This document shows positions 1 to 11,071 of a DNA stretch of 64,000 bases, piece after piece (within the stretch, counting starts at the first letter, position 1; each line of letters begins with the position of its first letter). The DNA is taken from NCBI GenBank assembly GCA_015232455.1, contig JADFZQ010000001.1:124001-188000 (forward strand), in the 5' to 3' direction. This stretch comes from Desulfamplus sp. Lineage in GTDB: Bacteria > Desulfobacterota > Desulfobacteria > Desulfobacterales > Desulfobacteraceae. The translations under genes were made by a program, and so were the position numbers. The notes under the pieces are model-generated. The model was given only the letters and a program-made list of their open reading frames with translations. It was not told where the DNA came from and did not search any database.

Positions 1-880
1 TTTAATTTAGTTGTCCATTGACTTGACAGACGTGTTAGTGAACTTAATTGCTGTTTCAGCAATGTTAAGCCAGCTTCCATGTTTTGGAGTATAATGAATC
101 TCTATTTTTTTTTACTATATTTCTGGCATCCTCTGCACAGAATGCTTCATAAAAAGATGATATTTTATGAGTGGAATAATTATCACAAACCAATATGATT
201 TTACTGAGATCCTGATAATGTTTTTCAATAAGTTCTTTTACTTCATAAGCCCAGTCAACTCCTGTCTTATGTTCACGAACATCCACACTTCTGAATCCTG
301 CCAAAGGTTCAGTAAACATAAAAACTTCTGCGGTACCATTACGTTTATATTCATAATCATAACGTTGAGGCTGGTAAGAGGCTGTCTGAATCGGATTGCA
401 AGTTTCCTCATCAATAAGCTGGACAGGTTTGTTCATCCATATATATTACAGGCACAGATGGATTAAAAGGCTGGCTGTACAGTTCAAGGATATCTTCCAT
501 ATTAGCTGCAAAACCCGCATTCTGTTCAGGAGGAATCACTCACTGTCTTCTCAAGTGAGGCTTAAGTTCGTTTTTTTTAATGTACGCCAAACCGTAGAAT
601 CTGAAACTGACTCTACTATATTCATTTCAACCATTTTATCTGCAAGCATCTGCATCGTCCATATACAATATCCTTCTGGTGGCTGTGAGCAGGCTATTGC
701 AATTAAACGGGCTTCTTTTTTTCCATCAAGTTTTGGCTTTATCTGTGGTATTTCCCGCTTATTACGTTCTAATGATGCTTCTATACCTTCTTCAACAAAT
801 CTCTGCCTGAGATTGGCAACTGTATTTATATGACATCTGCATCTGCCCGCATTATCAAACACTTTTAGGTGAAATCATGC
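1..880 (-). pseudogene. IS630-family transposase remnant, frameshifted and 5'-truncated
   Basis: Minus-strand ORFs 551..862 (HTH part: NTVANLRQRFVEEGIEASLERNKR) and 65..436 (DDE part: RYDYEYKRNGTAEVFMFTEPLAGFR...DWAYEVKELI...LVCDNYSTH). The C-terminal motif PKHGSWLNIAETAIKF can be read only in another frame (about positions 20-95), so at least two frame breaks. Confidence 0.85.
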
Positions 881-881
881 A

Positions 882-1508
882 CTATCTTGACATTTTATTT
901 AAGGCTTCTTCAATAGATGCAGAATCAAAAGGAGAGATATTATCAAATCGCACAGCTATTCCTTCGGGTTGAACTCTTACCACCTTCCCAATTAGCTTAA
1001 ACGGTTTTCTCCCTTCAATAATGGTAAATACCATAACGATTTTCTGATTCCTTACAAGTTTATTGTATCTTTGTGTTTCAATAAAAAGCCCACCCGGACC
1101 TATATTTTTTGTCTTCTCCTTGTAGAGTTTATCTGAACTCGTTGTAAAATCTATAGGAATAGATATATCCTTTCGTTTATGTGCCCTCCAATCAATTATA
1201 TTTATATCCGCATCTTCTATTTCCATTATCGGATTATATGAGTCTGACAGAATCTCTGCAGAAACAGAGCTATCCTCAAACTTGAATTTATCTGATTTGC
1301 AAGGATAATTTTGACTTTTAGGTTTATAAATCTTTGAGTTTTGTGAATATATTGATTCAGACACTACATCATCAACCTGAAGAGAACTGTTATGACTTTG
1401 CACTGCCTCACCTTCCTCCAGTTGTGTCAAATCTGATACCATTTTAAATGAGAGCTTTTTCTTCTTATAACTTGCAATTATTTTATTTAATATATTTTCA
1501 ATTGCCAT
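882..1508 (-). CDS. PilZ domain protein
   Basis: RAHKRKDISIPIDF...NIGPGGLFIET...GKVVRVQPEGIAVRFDNIS resembles a C-terminal PilZ domain. Confidence 0.75.
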   Translation of the reverse strand: MAIENILNKIIASYKKKKLSFKMVSDLTQLEEGEAVQSHNSSLQVDDVVSESIYSQNSKIYKPKSQNYPCKSDKFKFEDSSVSAEILSDSYNPIMEIEDADINIIDWRAHKRKDISIPIDFTTSSDKLYKEKTKNIGPGGLFIETQRYNKLVRNQKIVMVFTIIEGRKPFKLIGKVVRVQPEGIAVRFDNISPFDSASIEEALNKMSR

Positions 1509-1658
1509 TTTATTATTATCTCTAACTCTATCTTGATAGACATTTATATTGAAATAGATTTCCTATAAAACTTGAATTGCTCATTTGATTTTACTGGATA
1601 TGAAATGGATTTTGCAGTAGGTCAAATACACCTACCCCATTTTTTACACATATTTATA

Positions 1659-3533
1659 TCAAACAGGCTCAGCAAAAAGACAGTTCATTATTAGCATGTC
1701 ATCTTCATAAGCCTTGCTAACCTTGAAGGGTAGTTTATGAAAAAGCTGAACCATACCCTTATTTGTAGGAGAAGTGTAGGCAATTAACCCTTTGATTCCA
1801 TTAGTTTGAGCAGCTTCAGCAAGTTTATTCTGTAATGCTCTTGCAATGCCAGTTCCTTGCCACTCTTTTGAAACTGAATAGGCAACTTCAGCCATGTTAA
1901 GAACAGGATTTCTAAGATACTCTCCAACAGCAACTATTTTTTCAAATCCCATCTCCCCTACTGCTGCAACAATAGTTAAATCATTTACATAATCAATCTC
2001 AAATGTTGCATCAATTTGATCATGTACAAAACTTGTCTTTTCATGGAAAAAACGAGAAATAACATCATTTCTATCCATGTTGTAATAGTGTTCTTGTATT
2101 GCCCTCTCATCTGCTGGTCTTGCTGGCCTTAGCATTACAGGAGTGCCCTTGATATTTATGACTTCTTCAAGCCTTAAGGGATAAACTCCTCTTATGGACT
2201 CCCTAAATTTTCTGCCAATATCAATAAAATCAAGCTCTTTTGCACGTTCAAATAGTTCGTCTCTAAAATCAGGGTGAGCAATGCTAATAAGTGCCAATGC
2301 ACGTTCTTGAATACTTTTACCAAAAAGATTTACAGCCCCATATTCTGTAACCACAAACTGCACATCGCCTCGAGGAACAACAACAGCAGTGTTTTCAAGA
2401 AATGGAACTATTCTGCTTATTTTTCCATTTTCACGGGTAGATGTGAGCATTAAAATAGATTTTCCCCCTCGAGACATTGAGGCTCCCCTTATAAAATCAA
2501 GCATTCCATTTACACCAGAGAAGTTATTTTGAGGCAGAGCGTCTGCTGCAACCTGACCTGTTAGATCGATCTCCATAGCTGTGTTTATTGAGGTCATTGA
2601 ATTGTGTCTTGATATTATCCTTGGGTCGTTTACATAGTCTGATGGGTGGAACTCAATAGCAGGGTTATCGTCCATAAATTCATATAAAACAGAAGAACCT
2701 ACAGCACTACTTGCAACAAGTTTACCATCGTTAAAGCCTTTTTTCATGTTTGTAACAGCACCCATTGATACAAGACGCATAATGCCATCAGAAAGATATT
2801 GAGTGTGTATTCCAAGATCATTTTTCTCAGATAGGCAAAGAAGGGTTGCACTTGTAGTTGCTCCAAGGGTAGTTTGTAAAGTAGCACCATCATTGATAAG
2901 GCGGGACATGTGTTTTGCAATTATGTTTGCAGTTTCAATATCTGGCATCTCCTGTTTTGCTAAAAGTGGCTCTGCATATTCGACAATGTAGTCAACATTG
3001 TTGACATGGATAAAACTTCTTCCAAGAACCCTTGGCATATATGTGTTCACCTGTGCAATAACAATATCTGCGGCTTCTGCTGCTGCTTTAGTTATATCAA
3101 CCGAGACCCCAAGGCTCATCCAGCCAAAGTCATCAGGCGGAGAAACTTGAATTAAGGCAACATTAATTGGAAGCATTCGGCTTGTGAATAGCTTTGGGAC
3201 TTGTGAGAGGTTTATTGGAGTTATAAAACGTGAGTTTTTATTCAAAGTTTTGTTTTTTGCAGAACCAAGGTAAAATGAACGAATATTGAACTGCTGAGAG
3301 TGTGTTCTGTTTGCAATAAGGGTAATTGGGGTGTGGTCAAGGCAGAGAAGTCTGACGATTTCAAGGTCAGTGAACCTGCTTGAATTCTCTGCAAGCGATT
3401 TCACCAAATGTTGAGGTTCTCCGCATGAAGAGCTTATAAATAGTCTTTGACCGGGTTTGACATTTGACAGTGCATCTTTTGCAGTGCGAACTTTATCAAT
3501 ATAACTGTCAGCCCAGTATAACGATTTTGTCAT
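1659..3533 (-). CDS. Acetyl-CoA hydrolase/transferase fused to a GNAT N-acetyltransferase domain
   Basis: CoA-transferase-type body (VALIQVSPPDDFGWMSLGVSVD; VVTEYGAVNLFGKS) followed by GNAT-like segment (VAYSVSKEWQGTGIARALQNKL). Confidence 0.85.
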   Translation of the reverse strand: MTKSLYWADSYIDKVRTAKDALSNVKPGQRLFISSSCGEPQHLVKSLAENSSRFTDLEIVRLLCLDHTPITLIANRTHSQQFNIRSFYLGSAKNKTLNKNSRFITPINLSQVPKLFTSRMLPINVALIQVSPPDDFGWMSLGVSVDITKAAAEAADIVIAQVNTYMPRVLGRSFIHVNNVDYIVEYAEPLLAKQEMPDIETANIIAKHMSRLINDGATLQTTLGATTSATLLCLSEKNDLGIHTQYLSDGIMRLVSMGAVTNMKKGFNDGKLVASSAVGSSVLYEFMDDNPAIEFHPSDYVNDPRIISRHNSMTSINTAMEIDLTGQVAADALPQNNFSGVNGMLDFIRGASMSRGGKSILMLTSTRENGKISRIVPFLENTAVVVPRGDVQFVVTEYGAVNLFGKSIQERALALISIAHPDFRDELFERAKELDFIDIGRKFRESIRGVYPLRLEEVINIKGTPVMLRPARPADERAIQEHYYNMDRNDVISRFFHEKTSFVHDQIDATFEIDYVNDLTIVAAVGEMGFEKIVAVGEYLRNPVLNMAEVAYSVSKEWQGTGIARALQNKLAEAAQTNGIKGLIAYTSPTNKGMVQLFHKLPFKVSKAYEDDMLIMNCLFAEPV

Positions 3534-3758
3534 GGCTTTCTCCTTGTATAATTATTTGTGATTTATAGGTATTAGCAACTTAAAAAACCTTGTATGATCA
3601 AATAAAACACCATAATATAGCATTTAAGGTAGATAAATTGAAAATTAATATTAATAATCCTTTACCTTAGATTGTGATATTTTTTTAAAAAATATCACAA
3701 TCTAAGGTAAAGGGCTTAAGTTTGAGACAACAATTTAAAGGTAGAGGAAAAAACTCAA

Positions 3759-4253
3759 ATGAAAAAAAAGATAGCCGATCAAAGGCTAAACATAATTTTT
3801 ATAGTAACAGTATTTGTTATAATTGTTATATCGTTATGCACATTTATGAATTCTCCTGCCGTTGGTGTATCTGGAGGAATTTCATGGCAAACCCATGACA
3901 AGGGGCTTACCATGGCAAAGGAGCAGAAAAAAAAGGTCTTTGTATATTTTCATGCAGATTGGTGTGGTTACTGCCGTAAAATGGAGATGTCAACTTTTCA
4001 AAATAAAGACTTGATAGACTATCTGAATACAAACTTTACTGCTATAAAGGTTGATTCTGATCGTGAGAAAAAAATTGCAGAATCCTACAGCATACGCGGT
4101 CTTCCTACATGCTGGTTTCTTAAATCTAATGGCGATAAACTAAGCAGTATTCCTGGATATATTGATGAAAAGAGGCTTTTGGCTATTCTTAAATATGTGC
4201 ATACCGAAAGTTATGAGAAGATGACTTTTGGCGACTTTGAAAAGAGTTTATGA
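3759..4253 (+). CDS. Thioredoxin-like protein with N-terminal membrane anchor
   Basis: KKVFVYFHADWCGYCRKMEMSTFQ...YSIRGLPTCWFL; CxxC motif and hydrophobic N-terminus. Confidence 0.8.
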   Translation: MKKKIADQRLNIIFIVTVFVIIVISLCTFMNSPAVGVSGGISWQTHDKGLTMAKEQKKKVFVYFHADWCGYCRKMEMSTFQNKDLIDYLNTNFTAIKVDSDREKKIAESYSIRGLPTCWFLKSNGDKLSSIPGYIDEKRLLAILKYVHTESYEKMTFGDFEKSL

Positions 4254-4263
4254 ACAAATAACC

Positions 4264-4324
4264 AAGGTTTGACAACTTTTTTAGGGCTTGAATATTCAAA
4301 CAGGCTCTAAAGTTGTCAAACCTT
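4264..4324. terminator. Hairpin between convergent genes, probable bidirectional terminator
   Basis: 16-bp perfect arms AAGGTTTGACAACTTT / AAAGTTGTCAAACCTT. Confidence 0.7.
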
Positions 4325-4328
4325 ATGT

Positions 4329-5336
4329 TTACTCCATAGCAAGCGATATTAGCTTATCAAGTATTTTTGAAAATGAGTATCCTGCAACCTGTGCTGATTG
4401 TGGATACAAACTTGTAGCGGTCATTCCGGGAATGGTGTTTGTCTCAAGAAGATAGAGTTCACCATCGTTAGAGAGGAGCATATCACTTCTGCTATACCCT
4501 CTAAGAAAAAGTGCTTTATGGGCTGCAATCGCATACTCTTGCACCTTTATCCTCACATTATCCTCAATCCTTGCTGGACATATCTCTTCGCTTGCACCTT
4601 TTAGATATTTTGCATTGTAATCAAAAAATTCATACCCTTTACCCGGAATAATCTCAATAACTGGCAAGGCTTCAAGCTCCTCACTATTGCCAAGAACACC
4701 GCAGGTCAACTCTACTCCTCTTATATAAGATTCAAGAATAATATTTTTATCAAATTCAAATGCTTTTTCAATAGCCTGAAAAATATCTTCCTTGTTTTTA
4801 ACAATTGACATTCCTACACTTGAACCAGCACATGCTGGCTTAATAACTATTGGAAGCCCAAGTTTATCTATCCATGAATCAATTTGAGAGTTATCTATTT
4901 TGAGAGTTTTGTTTTTCAAAATATTAGTTTTCAAATCGTCAGTTTCTAAAGTATCTGCTTTAAAAGCATGACCCTTTGAAAACGAGATATATTGAGGAAC
5001 TTTAATGCCAGATTGTTCATACATCTTTTTTGCAGCAAGTTTATTCATTGCCAAAGCACTTCCAAGGACTCCAGAACCTTGATATGGAATTTTTAGAAGA
5101 TCAAGAAGTCCTTGAACAGTTCCATCTTCACCATTTGGACCATGAAGAATTAAAAGTGCAACATCAATATTTTTGGCATCTTCAACTATTTGCTTTAAAT
5201 CTGTCTTTGGATCATATTTAGAAATATCATATTTTTCTTTATCCAATGCTTCATAGACCTGTCTGCCGCTACTAAGTGAGACTTCACGCTCTGATGAGTC
5301 GCCACCTGATAACAGGGCTAATCTTATTTTTTTCAT
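4329..5336 (-). CDS. ddl: D-alanine--D-alanine ligase
   Basis: ALLSGGDSSEREVSLSSG; HGPNGEDGTVQGLL; PYQGSGVLGSALAMNK; VIKPACAGSSVGM; LLETNTIPGMT. Confidence 0.92.
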   Translation of the reverse strand: MKKIRLALLSGGDSSEREVSLSSGRQVYEALDKEKYDISKYDPKTDLKQIVEDAKNIDVALLILHGPNGEDGTVQGLLDLLKIPYQGSGVLGSALAMNKLAAKKMYEQSGIKVPQYISFSKGHAFKADTLETDDLKTNILKNKTLKIDNSQIDSWIDKLGLPIVIKPACAGSSVGMSIVKNKEDIFQAIEKAFEFDKNIILESYIRGVELTCGVLGNSEELEALPVIEIIPGKGYEFFDYNAKYLKGASEEICPARIEDNVRIKVQEYAIAAHKALFLRGYSRSDMLLSNDGELYLLETNTIPGMTATSLYPQSAQVAGYSFSKILDKLISLAME

Positions 5337-5420
5337 ATTATTTCCTCTATTTTATTATATTTTTGTCATTGCTCAGGAATTTTAAATTCAACAATAATTA
5401 CAGTGAAGCTGCTTATATCC

Positions 5421-6896
5421 TTATAGCTTTTTAAGAAGCTGATTAGCAGCAGTCAAAAGAGGATCCCATACAGGACCAAATGGTGGTGCATAAGCAAGAT
5501 CAGTCTGGAAAAAATCCTCTACTGTCATCTTTAAATGTAGTGCCACAGCCGCTGCATTGATTCGGTGTGCCACACCATCTTTGCCAACCATCTGAACACC
5601 AATAAGCCTTCTTGTTTTTCTATCACCCACCATTGCAACATGAACTGCTTCAGAACCAGGGTGAGCATGTGCACGCGATCTTGTATGAATAACTACCTCA
5701 ACAGCATCAAAACCAGAAGAGATAGCCTCTTTTACTGTAAGCCCTGTGCGTGCAATTTGAAGATCAAACACTTTAAATACAGCAGTTCCAGCAACACCTG
5801 TGAGTAAAGTTTCAATACCACACACATTATCTGCAACTGCCCATCCCGCTCTATTTGCCCTTAACGCCAATGGAATCCAGCATTTTTCACCAGTTACAAC
5901 ATGCACAGCGTCAGCACAGTCTCCTGCTGCGTAAATATTATCATCAGAAGTTTTAAGAGACTTATCAACTGATATTGAACCTGAGATACTTGTTTCAAGT
6001 CCCGCCTCTACAGCAAGTTCACTGCATGGTTTAACACCTGAAGCCACAATAACAATATCAGCATCTAAAATCAGAGTTTCATTGGAAATTGTATTTTCGC
6101 ATATAACAGCAAGCAAGTTGTTATTATCCTTTTTATCTGATACTCTTACCCGCTCTATTTTTTTAATTTTATAACCACTGTATGTTTTAACACCATTAAC
6201 ATCAAGCTCCTGTTTAACTACCTTTGCAAGTTCTGGTACCATCCATGGTAAAAACTGACTTCCGGGTTTAACCATAACCACCTCAATTGAGCGAGCCTTT
6301 AATGCTTCGCACATCTCAAGCCCAATGTAGCCAATTCCGATGATTACAGCTTTTTTAACAGATTTTAAATATGATTTGATAGCTCTGCCATGCTCAAGAC
6401 TTTTAAGCGGCATGACTCCGGCAAGATCAAACCCGGGAAGATTGGGAATCAAGGGTTCTGCTCCGGTAGCAATGAGGAGCTTATCAAATGGATATGAAAA
6501 TTTATTATGAATATCTTGCTGGTTGATATTGGTGGTGTTTGATTTTGTTCTGCTTGAGTTTGGATCAGATGAATTTGTGGAACAGGAGATAATGACTCCT
6601 GAAACTGTTTTAGCGACTGGATCAATTTTATCAACCCGATGACCAGTTAAAAGATTTATTTTGTTTTGCTCTCTGAAAACATCTGCTTTTCTGACAATCA
6701 GATCATCTATATCCCTTAAAGGGTCGGCAATGTTATAGGGCATACCACATGCACTGTATGAGACATCCATACTCTTTTCTAAAACAGTTACCTCCATCTC
6801 TGGACTATTCCTTTTTGCCCTGCTTGCAGCACTCATTCCAGCAGCGTCTCCTCCAATAATTACAAATTTCATATTGCCCCCTTTGCTATTATACAA
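5421..6896 (-). CDS. FAD-dependent NAD(P)H-disulfide/CoA-disulfide reductase-like oxidoreductase
   Basis: VIIGGDAAGMSAASRAKR; SYSACGMPYNIAD; IIGIGYIGLEMCEAL; IYAAGDCAD. Start probably at internal Met (MKFVIIGG). Confidence 0.85.
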   Translation of the reverse strand: MYNSKGGNMKFVIIGGDAAGMSAASRAKRNSPEMEVTVLEKSMDVSYSACGMPYNIADPLRDIDDLIVRKADVFREQNKINLLTGHRVDKIDPVAKTVSGVIISCSTNSSDPNSSRTKSNTTNINQQDIHNKFSYPFDKLLIATGAEPLIPNLPGFDLAGVMPLKSLEHGRAIKSYLKSVKKAVIIGIGYIGLEMCEALKARSIEVVMVKPGSQFLPWMVPELAKVVKQELDVNGVKTYSGYKIKKIERVRVSDKKDNNNLLAVICENTISNETLILDADIVIVASGVKPCSELAVEAGLETSISGSISVDKSLKTSDDNIYAAGDCADAVHVVTGEKCWIPLALRANRAGWAVADNVCGIETLLTGVAGTAVFKVFDLQIARTGLTVKEAISSGFDAVEVVIHTRSRAHAHPGSEAVHVAMVGDRKTRRLIGVQMVGKDGVAHRINAAAVALHLKMTVEDFFQTDLAYAPPFGPVWDPLLTAANQLLKKL

Positions 6897-6940
6897 ATAA
6901 GAATGTATGACTTGAGTTTCAGCTACTGATGCCCGCTATA

Positions 6941-7486
6941 TTAGTTTGAACCACTTGGTTCAAACAAAATACGCCTCTTAGCCATCTCATACTCCTCATC
7001 ATTTATTAAATTTCTATCATAAAGGCTTGCAAGCTCTGATAATCTTCTTTCAATGTGGGTATGCCCAGATTCAAGCCTTAGAGATTGTGAACTATTATCT
7101 GTTATGTCTTGTTCAAGCAAAGCAACATTGTTTGAAGCTCCAGAAGATAGTAGGTTATCTCCCCCAGAAGCTGGGAGGCTTAATTTAAAGGTTGCAACTC
7201 CGCCTAAAAGTTTGATTTCAACATTGCGATTTTGAAATGCTGGATGAGATAGAACATCTTTTATATCAGTTGATGACCGTTTAATTCTTAAGTAAAAAAT
7301 CCAGAAAAGGGCTATTACAAACGCGGCAATTCCAGATAATATCCAAGGCAGATATTGATACACCCCTTTAAATAGAACAACAGCAACTCCAACACCAGCA
7401 ACCAGAAAAACATGAAGCAGCAGAACAAAATATGCAGCAAACAGGCTTTTAAACATTCCATCTTTATCTGTAGGTTTAAATTTCAT
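6941..7486 (-). CDS. Membrane protein with C-terminal SHOCT-like segment
   Basis: Two hydrophobic helices, then ELASLYDRNLINDEEYEMAKRRIL (SHOCT-like). Confidence 0.6.
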   Translation of the reverse strand: MKFKPTDKDGMFKSLFAAYFVLLLHVFLVAGVGVAVVLFKGVYQYLPWILSGIAAFVIALFWIFYLRIKRSSTDIKDVLSHPAFQNRNVEIKLLGGVATFKLSLPASGGDNLLSSGASNNVALLEQDITDNSSQSLRLESGHTHIERRLSELASLYDRNLINDEEYEMAKRRILFEPSGSN

Positions 7487-7517
7487 AAATTTATATTTTT
7501 ATAATATCCTCTGAATT

Positions 7518-7919
7518 CTATAACATCTTTTTAAGAAGTTTATGTTTATAGTTTGCAGGAAAAGCAGGAGAGTTAGAACCTCTGTTCATATTCAACTTAA
7601 GTATCAAAAAATCGAGCTTTTTCTTAATATGCGATCTTTGTTTATCGTCTTTCTCTATTTGACCATAATTTTCACATTCAGCCTGATATTCGAGCGATTC
7701 GAGCATATTCTCAAGCTCTCTTATCTGTTTTCTTAGTTCAACTTCTGGTGGAAGAAAACCTGAATTCTTTAAAATGCGATGCACCATCCTAAACTCCTCT
7801 GGAATGTTCATATCATCAAGATTTAAAGGCTTTCCTTGACCCGGTAAATTGTCTAACTCTCCGTTTTTTTGTGCTTTTAATATTCTCTCTTCAACTAAAG
7901 ATTCAAATCCTGAAAGCAT
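7518..7919 (-). CDS. DnaJ homologue subfamily C member 28-type domain protein (DUF1992-like)
   Basis: FESLVEERILKAQKNGELDNLPGQGKPLNLDD is characteristic of this family. Confidence 0.8.
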   Translation of the reverse strand: MLSGFESLVEERILKAQKNGELDNLPGQGKPLNLDDMNIPEEFRMVHRILKNSGFLPPEVELRKQIRELENMLESLEYQAECENYGQIEKDDKQRSHIKKKLDFLILKLNMNRGSNSPAFPANYKHKLLKKML

Positions 7920-7981
7920 AATAAGTTATTCTCCTTTATAACAATACCTTATATGGGTTTTATGCTTGAAGTCATTATTAT

Positions 7982-8626
7982 CTATCTATTGACTAAATAT
8001 TGAATTGGAATCCATTGAATATTTGTTTTGCCATCACTATACCTTGCATAGCAGCCTAAATGCTCAATCTCATTTACAGGATTTGAGATAATTTTTTCAA
8101 GAAACTCAAATAAGCTGTCTGCATAAACAGTTGGCTCTAAACCATCATGGTCTGAATATATGATTTTGCCCTTGTTTGAACCACTTAAAGCTAAAACAAA
8201 ATAATTACCTGAATGCGGAACTTGACCAAATGTAATACCGTCATTCAACCAATCAAACTCGTCAATTTCACGTTCTTCATCATCCAATAGATCATACCAC
8301 GCCCTCATTTCTTCTCCCAGTCTCTCCCAATCAGCTACTGGAGCAAGTTCAAACCCTGCTGTATCTGACAGCGAATCGCAAAATAGCAATGCTCCATTGT
8401 AATTTTTATAAAATTCCATAAACTGATGAGAAAAGTTACCGAGAATGCTCTTAATGTATTCTAACTCTTTGGAATTACAAGGTTGATTCAGTTTATGTAA
8501 AATGCCTGCCGTGAACCTTTTATCACTCTTACCACCAGCACCTTCACAAACAAAATATTGTTTTTTCTCATTACATATATCTCTAACTTTGCTAATCATC
8601 TTATTCACCTTAAAAATGGGAATCAA
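7982..8626 (-). CDS. SMI1/KNR4 (SUKH)-like protein
   Basis: FYKNYNGALLF...FELAPVADWERL...YFVLALSGSNKGKIIYSDHDG...FEFLEKI, SUKH-like pattern. Confidence 0.5.
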   Translation of the reverse strand: MIPIFKVNKMISKVRDICNEKKQYFVCEGAGGKSDKRFTAGILHKLNQPCNSKELEYIKSILGNFSHQFMEFYKNYNGALLFCDSLSDTAGFELAPVADWERLGEEMRAWYDLLDDEEREIDEFDWLNDGITFGQVPHSGNYFVLALSGSNKGKIIYSDHDGLEPTVYADSLFEFLEKIISNPVNEIEHLGCYARYSDGKTNIQWIPIQYLVNR

Positions 8627-8867
8627 ATAACATCATAAACTTGCCTAAATTCAGCTTCACTATCAAGTCTCTGTGATTACAAGTTTGATATAAAAAATGG
8701 TTGATACTATAAAAAAGATGCCCTGTTTGCAAGATAAAACAACTCTTATTTTCTTGACACTTTATGACTCCTACTATATCAATTATTTCTTTATTGATTG
8801 ACGTAAAACTAATATTGAGATTGTTTTAAGATACACCTCTTAAATATAATAAAATGAGTAAAATAAA

Positions 8868-10991
8868 ATGAGTACTAAAAAACCAAACATTTCCAACATA
8901 AGAAATATAGGCATCATGGCACACATAGATGCTGGCAAGACAACCGTAACCGAACGAATTCTCTACTATACAGGTAAATCACACAAAATCGGTGAGGTGC
9001 ATGACGGTGAAGCTGTAATGGACTGGATGGAAGATGAGCAAAATCGCGGCATTACCATCACATCAGCAGTTACAACATGCCAGTGGAAAAATGCACAGGT
9101 TCAAATTATTGATACCCCAGGTCATGTTGATTTTACGATTGAAGTTGAACGTGCTTTGCGTGTTTTAGATGGGGCGGTTGGTGTATTTTGTGCTGTTGCA
9201 GGTGTTGAACCTCAATCTGAAACTGTCTGGAGACAAGCTGATAAATATGGGGTGCCAAGAATTGCATTTATCAACAAAATGGATCGTGTTGGAGCTGACT
9301 TTTATAATGCAGTTGAAATGATCCACAATAGACTCAATGCAAATCCTCTGCCTCTTCAGATTCCAGTTGGAAGTGAAGATTCATTTACTGGGGTCATTGA
9401 TCTTGTGAACATGAAACAGATTACATGGGACGATGATACTCTTGGTTCAGAGTTTTCCGTATCTGAGATTGACTCTTCTGATCCTGAAACTGTTGAGAAA
9501 GCAGAAGAATATAGAATAAAACTTCTTGAAGCAGTCTCAGAGTTTGATGACAACATCATGGAGAGATACCTTTCTGAAGAGGAGATTCCAGCATCTGACC
9601 TTATTAAAGTTATTAGACAAGCAACTATTGATAGAAAAATTGTCCCTGTTTTGTGTGGCACAGCTTTAAGAAATAAAGGAGTTCAACCTCTGCTTGATGC
9701 TATTAAAGATTATCTGCCAAGTCCTGTGGATATTCCGCCTGTTAAAGGTATTCACCCTCATACCCACGATACAGTTGAATATCCGCCACAAAAATCAGTC
9801 CCTTTATCAGCTCTTATATTCAAAGTCTCAATGATTGAGGGTAGAAAACTCTGTTTTGTCAGAATTTATAGCGGCAAGATGGTTGCTGGGGAAGACATTT
9901 TTAATCCGTGGCTTAAGAAAAAAGAGAAGCCATCTCGAATATTTCAGATGCACGCAAACAAAATGGAGAGGATTGAAGAGGCAGTTGCTGGAGATATTGT
10001 TGGAGTAATGGGGCTTAAAGATTCATCAACTGGAGAGACTCTCTGTTCATCAGCTAACCCTGTTATTCTTGAAAGAATTGAGTTTTACAAACCAGTTATC
10101 TCAATTGCAATTGAGCCAAAAAGCCATGCAGATCAAGAAAAACTTGAAGATGTGTTAAAAAAATTCACTATGGAAGACCCAACACTTGCAGTTAAAACTG
10201 ACGAAGATACAGGGCAGACCATTCTTTCAGGCATGGGAGAGCTTCATCTTGAAATTATAATCAGCAGAATGATTCGCGAGTTTAACACCAATGTAAATGT
10301 TGGCAAACCGCAAGTTGTTTACCGTGAGGTTATGGAGTCTGCCTCAACTGGTCATGCTGTTTTTGAACGTGATATTGCAGGAAAACCACACTTTGCAGAG
10401 CTTGAGATAACTTTAAATCCATTAGAACGTGGAGCTGGAATTAAATTTACAAATAACCTAACTAAAGAGACGGTTCAAGGTTATGCAGAGACAGGAAGAA
10501 GTGCAGCAGAGAGTCGTCGTAATGCTGCTTCAGGAGCTTCGGAAACTATACTTCCAAATGAGTTTATTTCTGCAATTGAAAAAGGGGCAAAAGAGGCTAT
10601 TGAGAGCGGCTTTTTAAAAGGCTACCCAGTTGTTGATACTGAGATTGTAGTAAAAAGTTGCTCCCTTCAAGAGGGGCAAAGTTTTCCGCTGGCATTTTCA
10701 GTTTGTGCTTCAATGGCTTGTAAAGATGCAATGGAAAAGGGAAAGATGGCTTTATTACAGCCAATCATGGAGGTGGAGGTACTTGTTCCTGATAACTATA
10801 TGGGCGATGCTATATCTGATCTTAACACAAGAGGTGGAAAGATTGAATCGATTGCCCCAAGGTCAAATATTCAGGTTATCAAGGCAACTGTACCGTTATC
10901 TAAGATGTTTGGATACTCGACAGCATTAAGATCAGCAACTCAAGGCAGAGGTAACTTTACCATGAAATTCTCACGTTTTGGCAGGGCTTAA
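8868..10991 (+). CDS. fusA: Translation elongation factor G
   Basis: [69 protein letters not shown]; full length 707 aa. Confidence 0.97.
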   Translation: MSTKKPNISNIRNIGIMAHIDAGKTTVTERILYYTGKSHKIGEVHDGEAVMDWMEDEQNRGITITSAVTTCQWKNAQVQIIDTPGHVDFTIEVERALRVLDGAVGVFCAVAGVEPQSETVWRQADKYGVPRIAFINKMDRVGADFYNAVEMIHNRLNANPLPLQIPVGSEDSFTGVIDLVNMKQITWDDDTLGSEFSVSEIDSSDPETVEKAEEYRIKLLEAVSEFDDNIMERYLSEEEIPASDLIKVIRQATIDRKIVPVLCGTALRNKGVQPLLDAIKDYLPSPVDIPPVKGIHPHTHDTVEYPPQKSVPLSALIFKVSMIEGRKLCFVRIYSGKMVAGEDIFNPWLKKKEKPSRIFQMHANKMERIEEAVAGDIVGVMGLKDSSTGETLCSSANPVILERIEFYKPVISIAIEPKSHADQEKLEDVLKKFTMEDPTLAVKTDEDTGQTILSGMGELHLEIIISRMIREFNTNVNVGKPQVVYREVMESASTGHAVFERDIAGKPHFAELEITLNPLERGAGIKFTNNLTKETVQGYAETGRSAAESRRNAASGASETILPNEFISAIEKGAKEAIESGFLKGYPVVDTEIVVKSCSLQEGQSFPLAFSVCASMACKDAMEKGKMALLQPIMEVEVLVPDNYMGDAISDLNTRGGKIESIAPRSNIQVIKATVPLSKMFGYSTALRSATQGRGNFTMKFSRFGRA

Positions 10992-11071
10992 TAATCTCAT
11001 GGACTCTGTATAAAAGATAGTTGCATTCAATTAGAGGATAAAAGTTCTAAAATATATATTTATTAGGGAGT

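Noticed and set aside
396-833. 145-aa plus-strand ORF over the IS630 remnant
   Set aside because: Antisense to recognisable transposase peptides.
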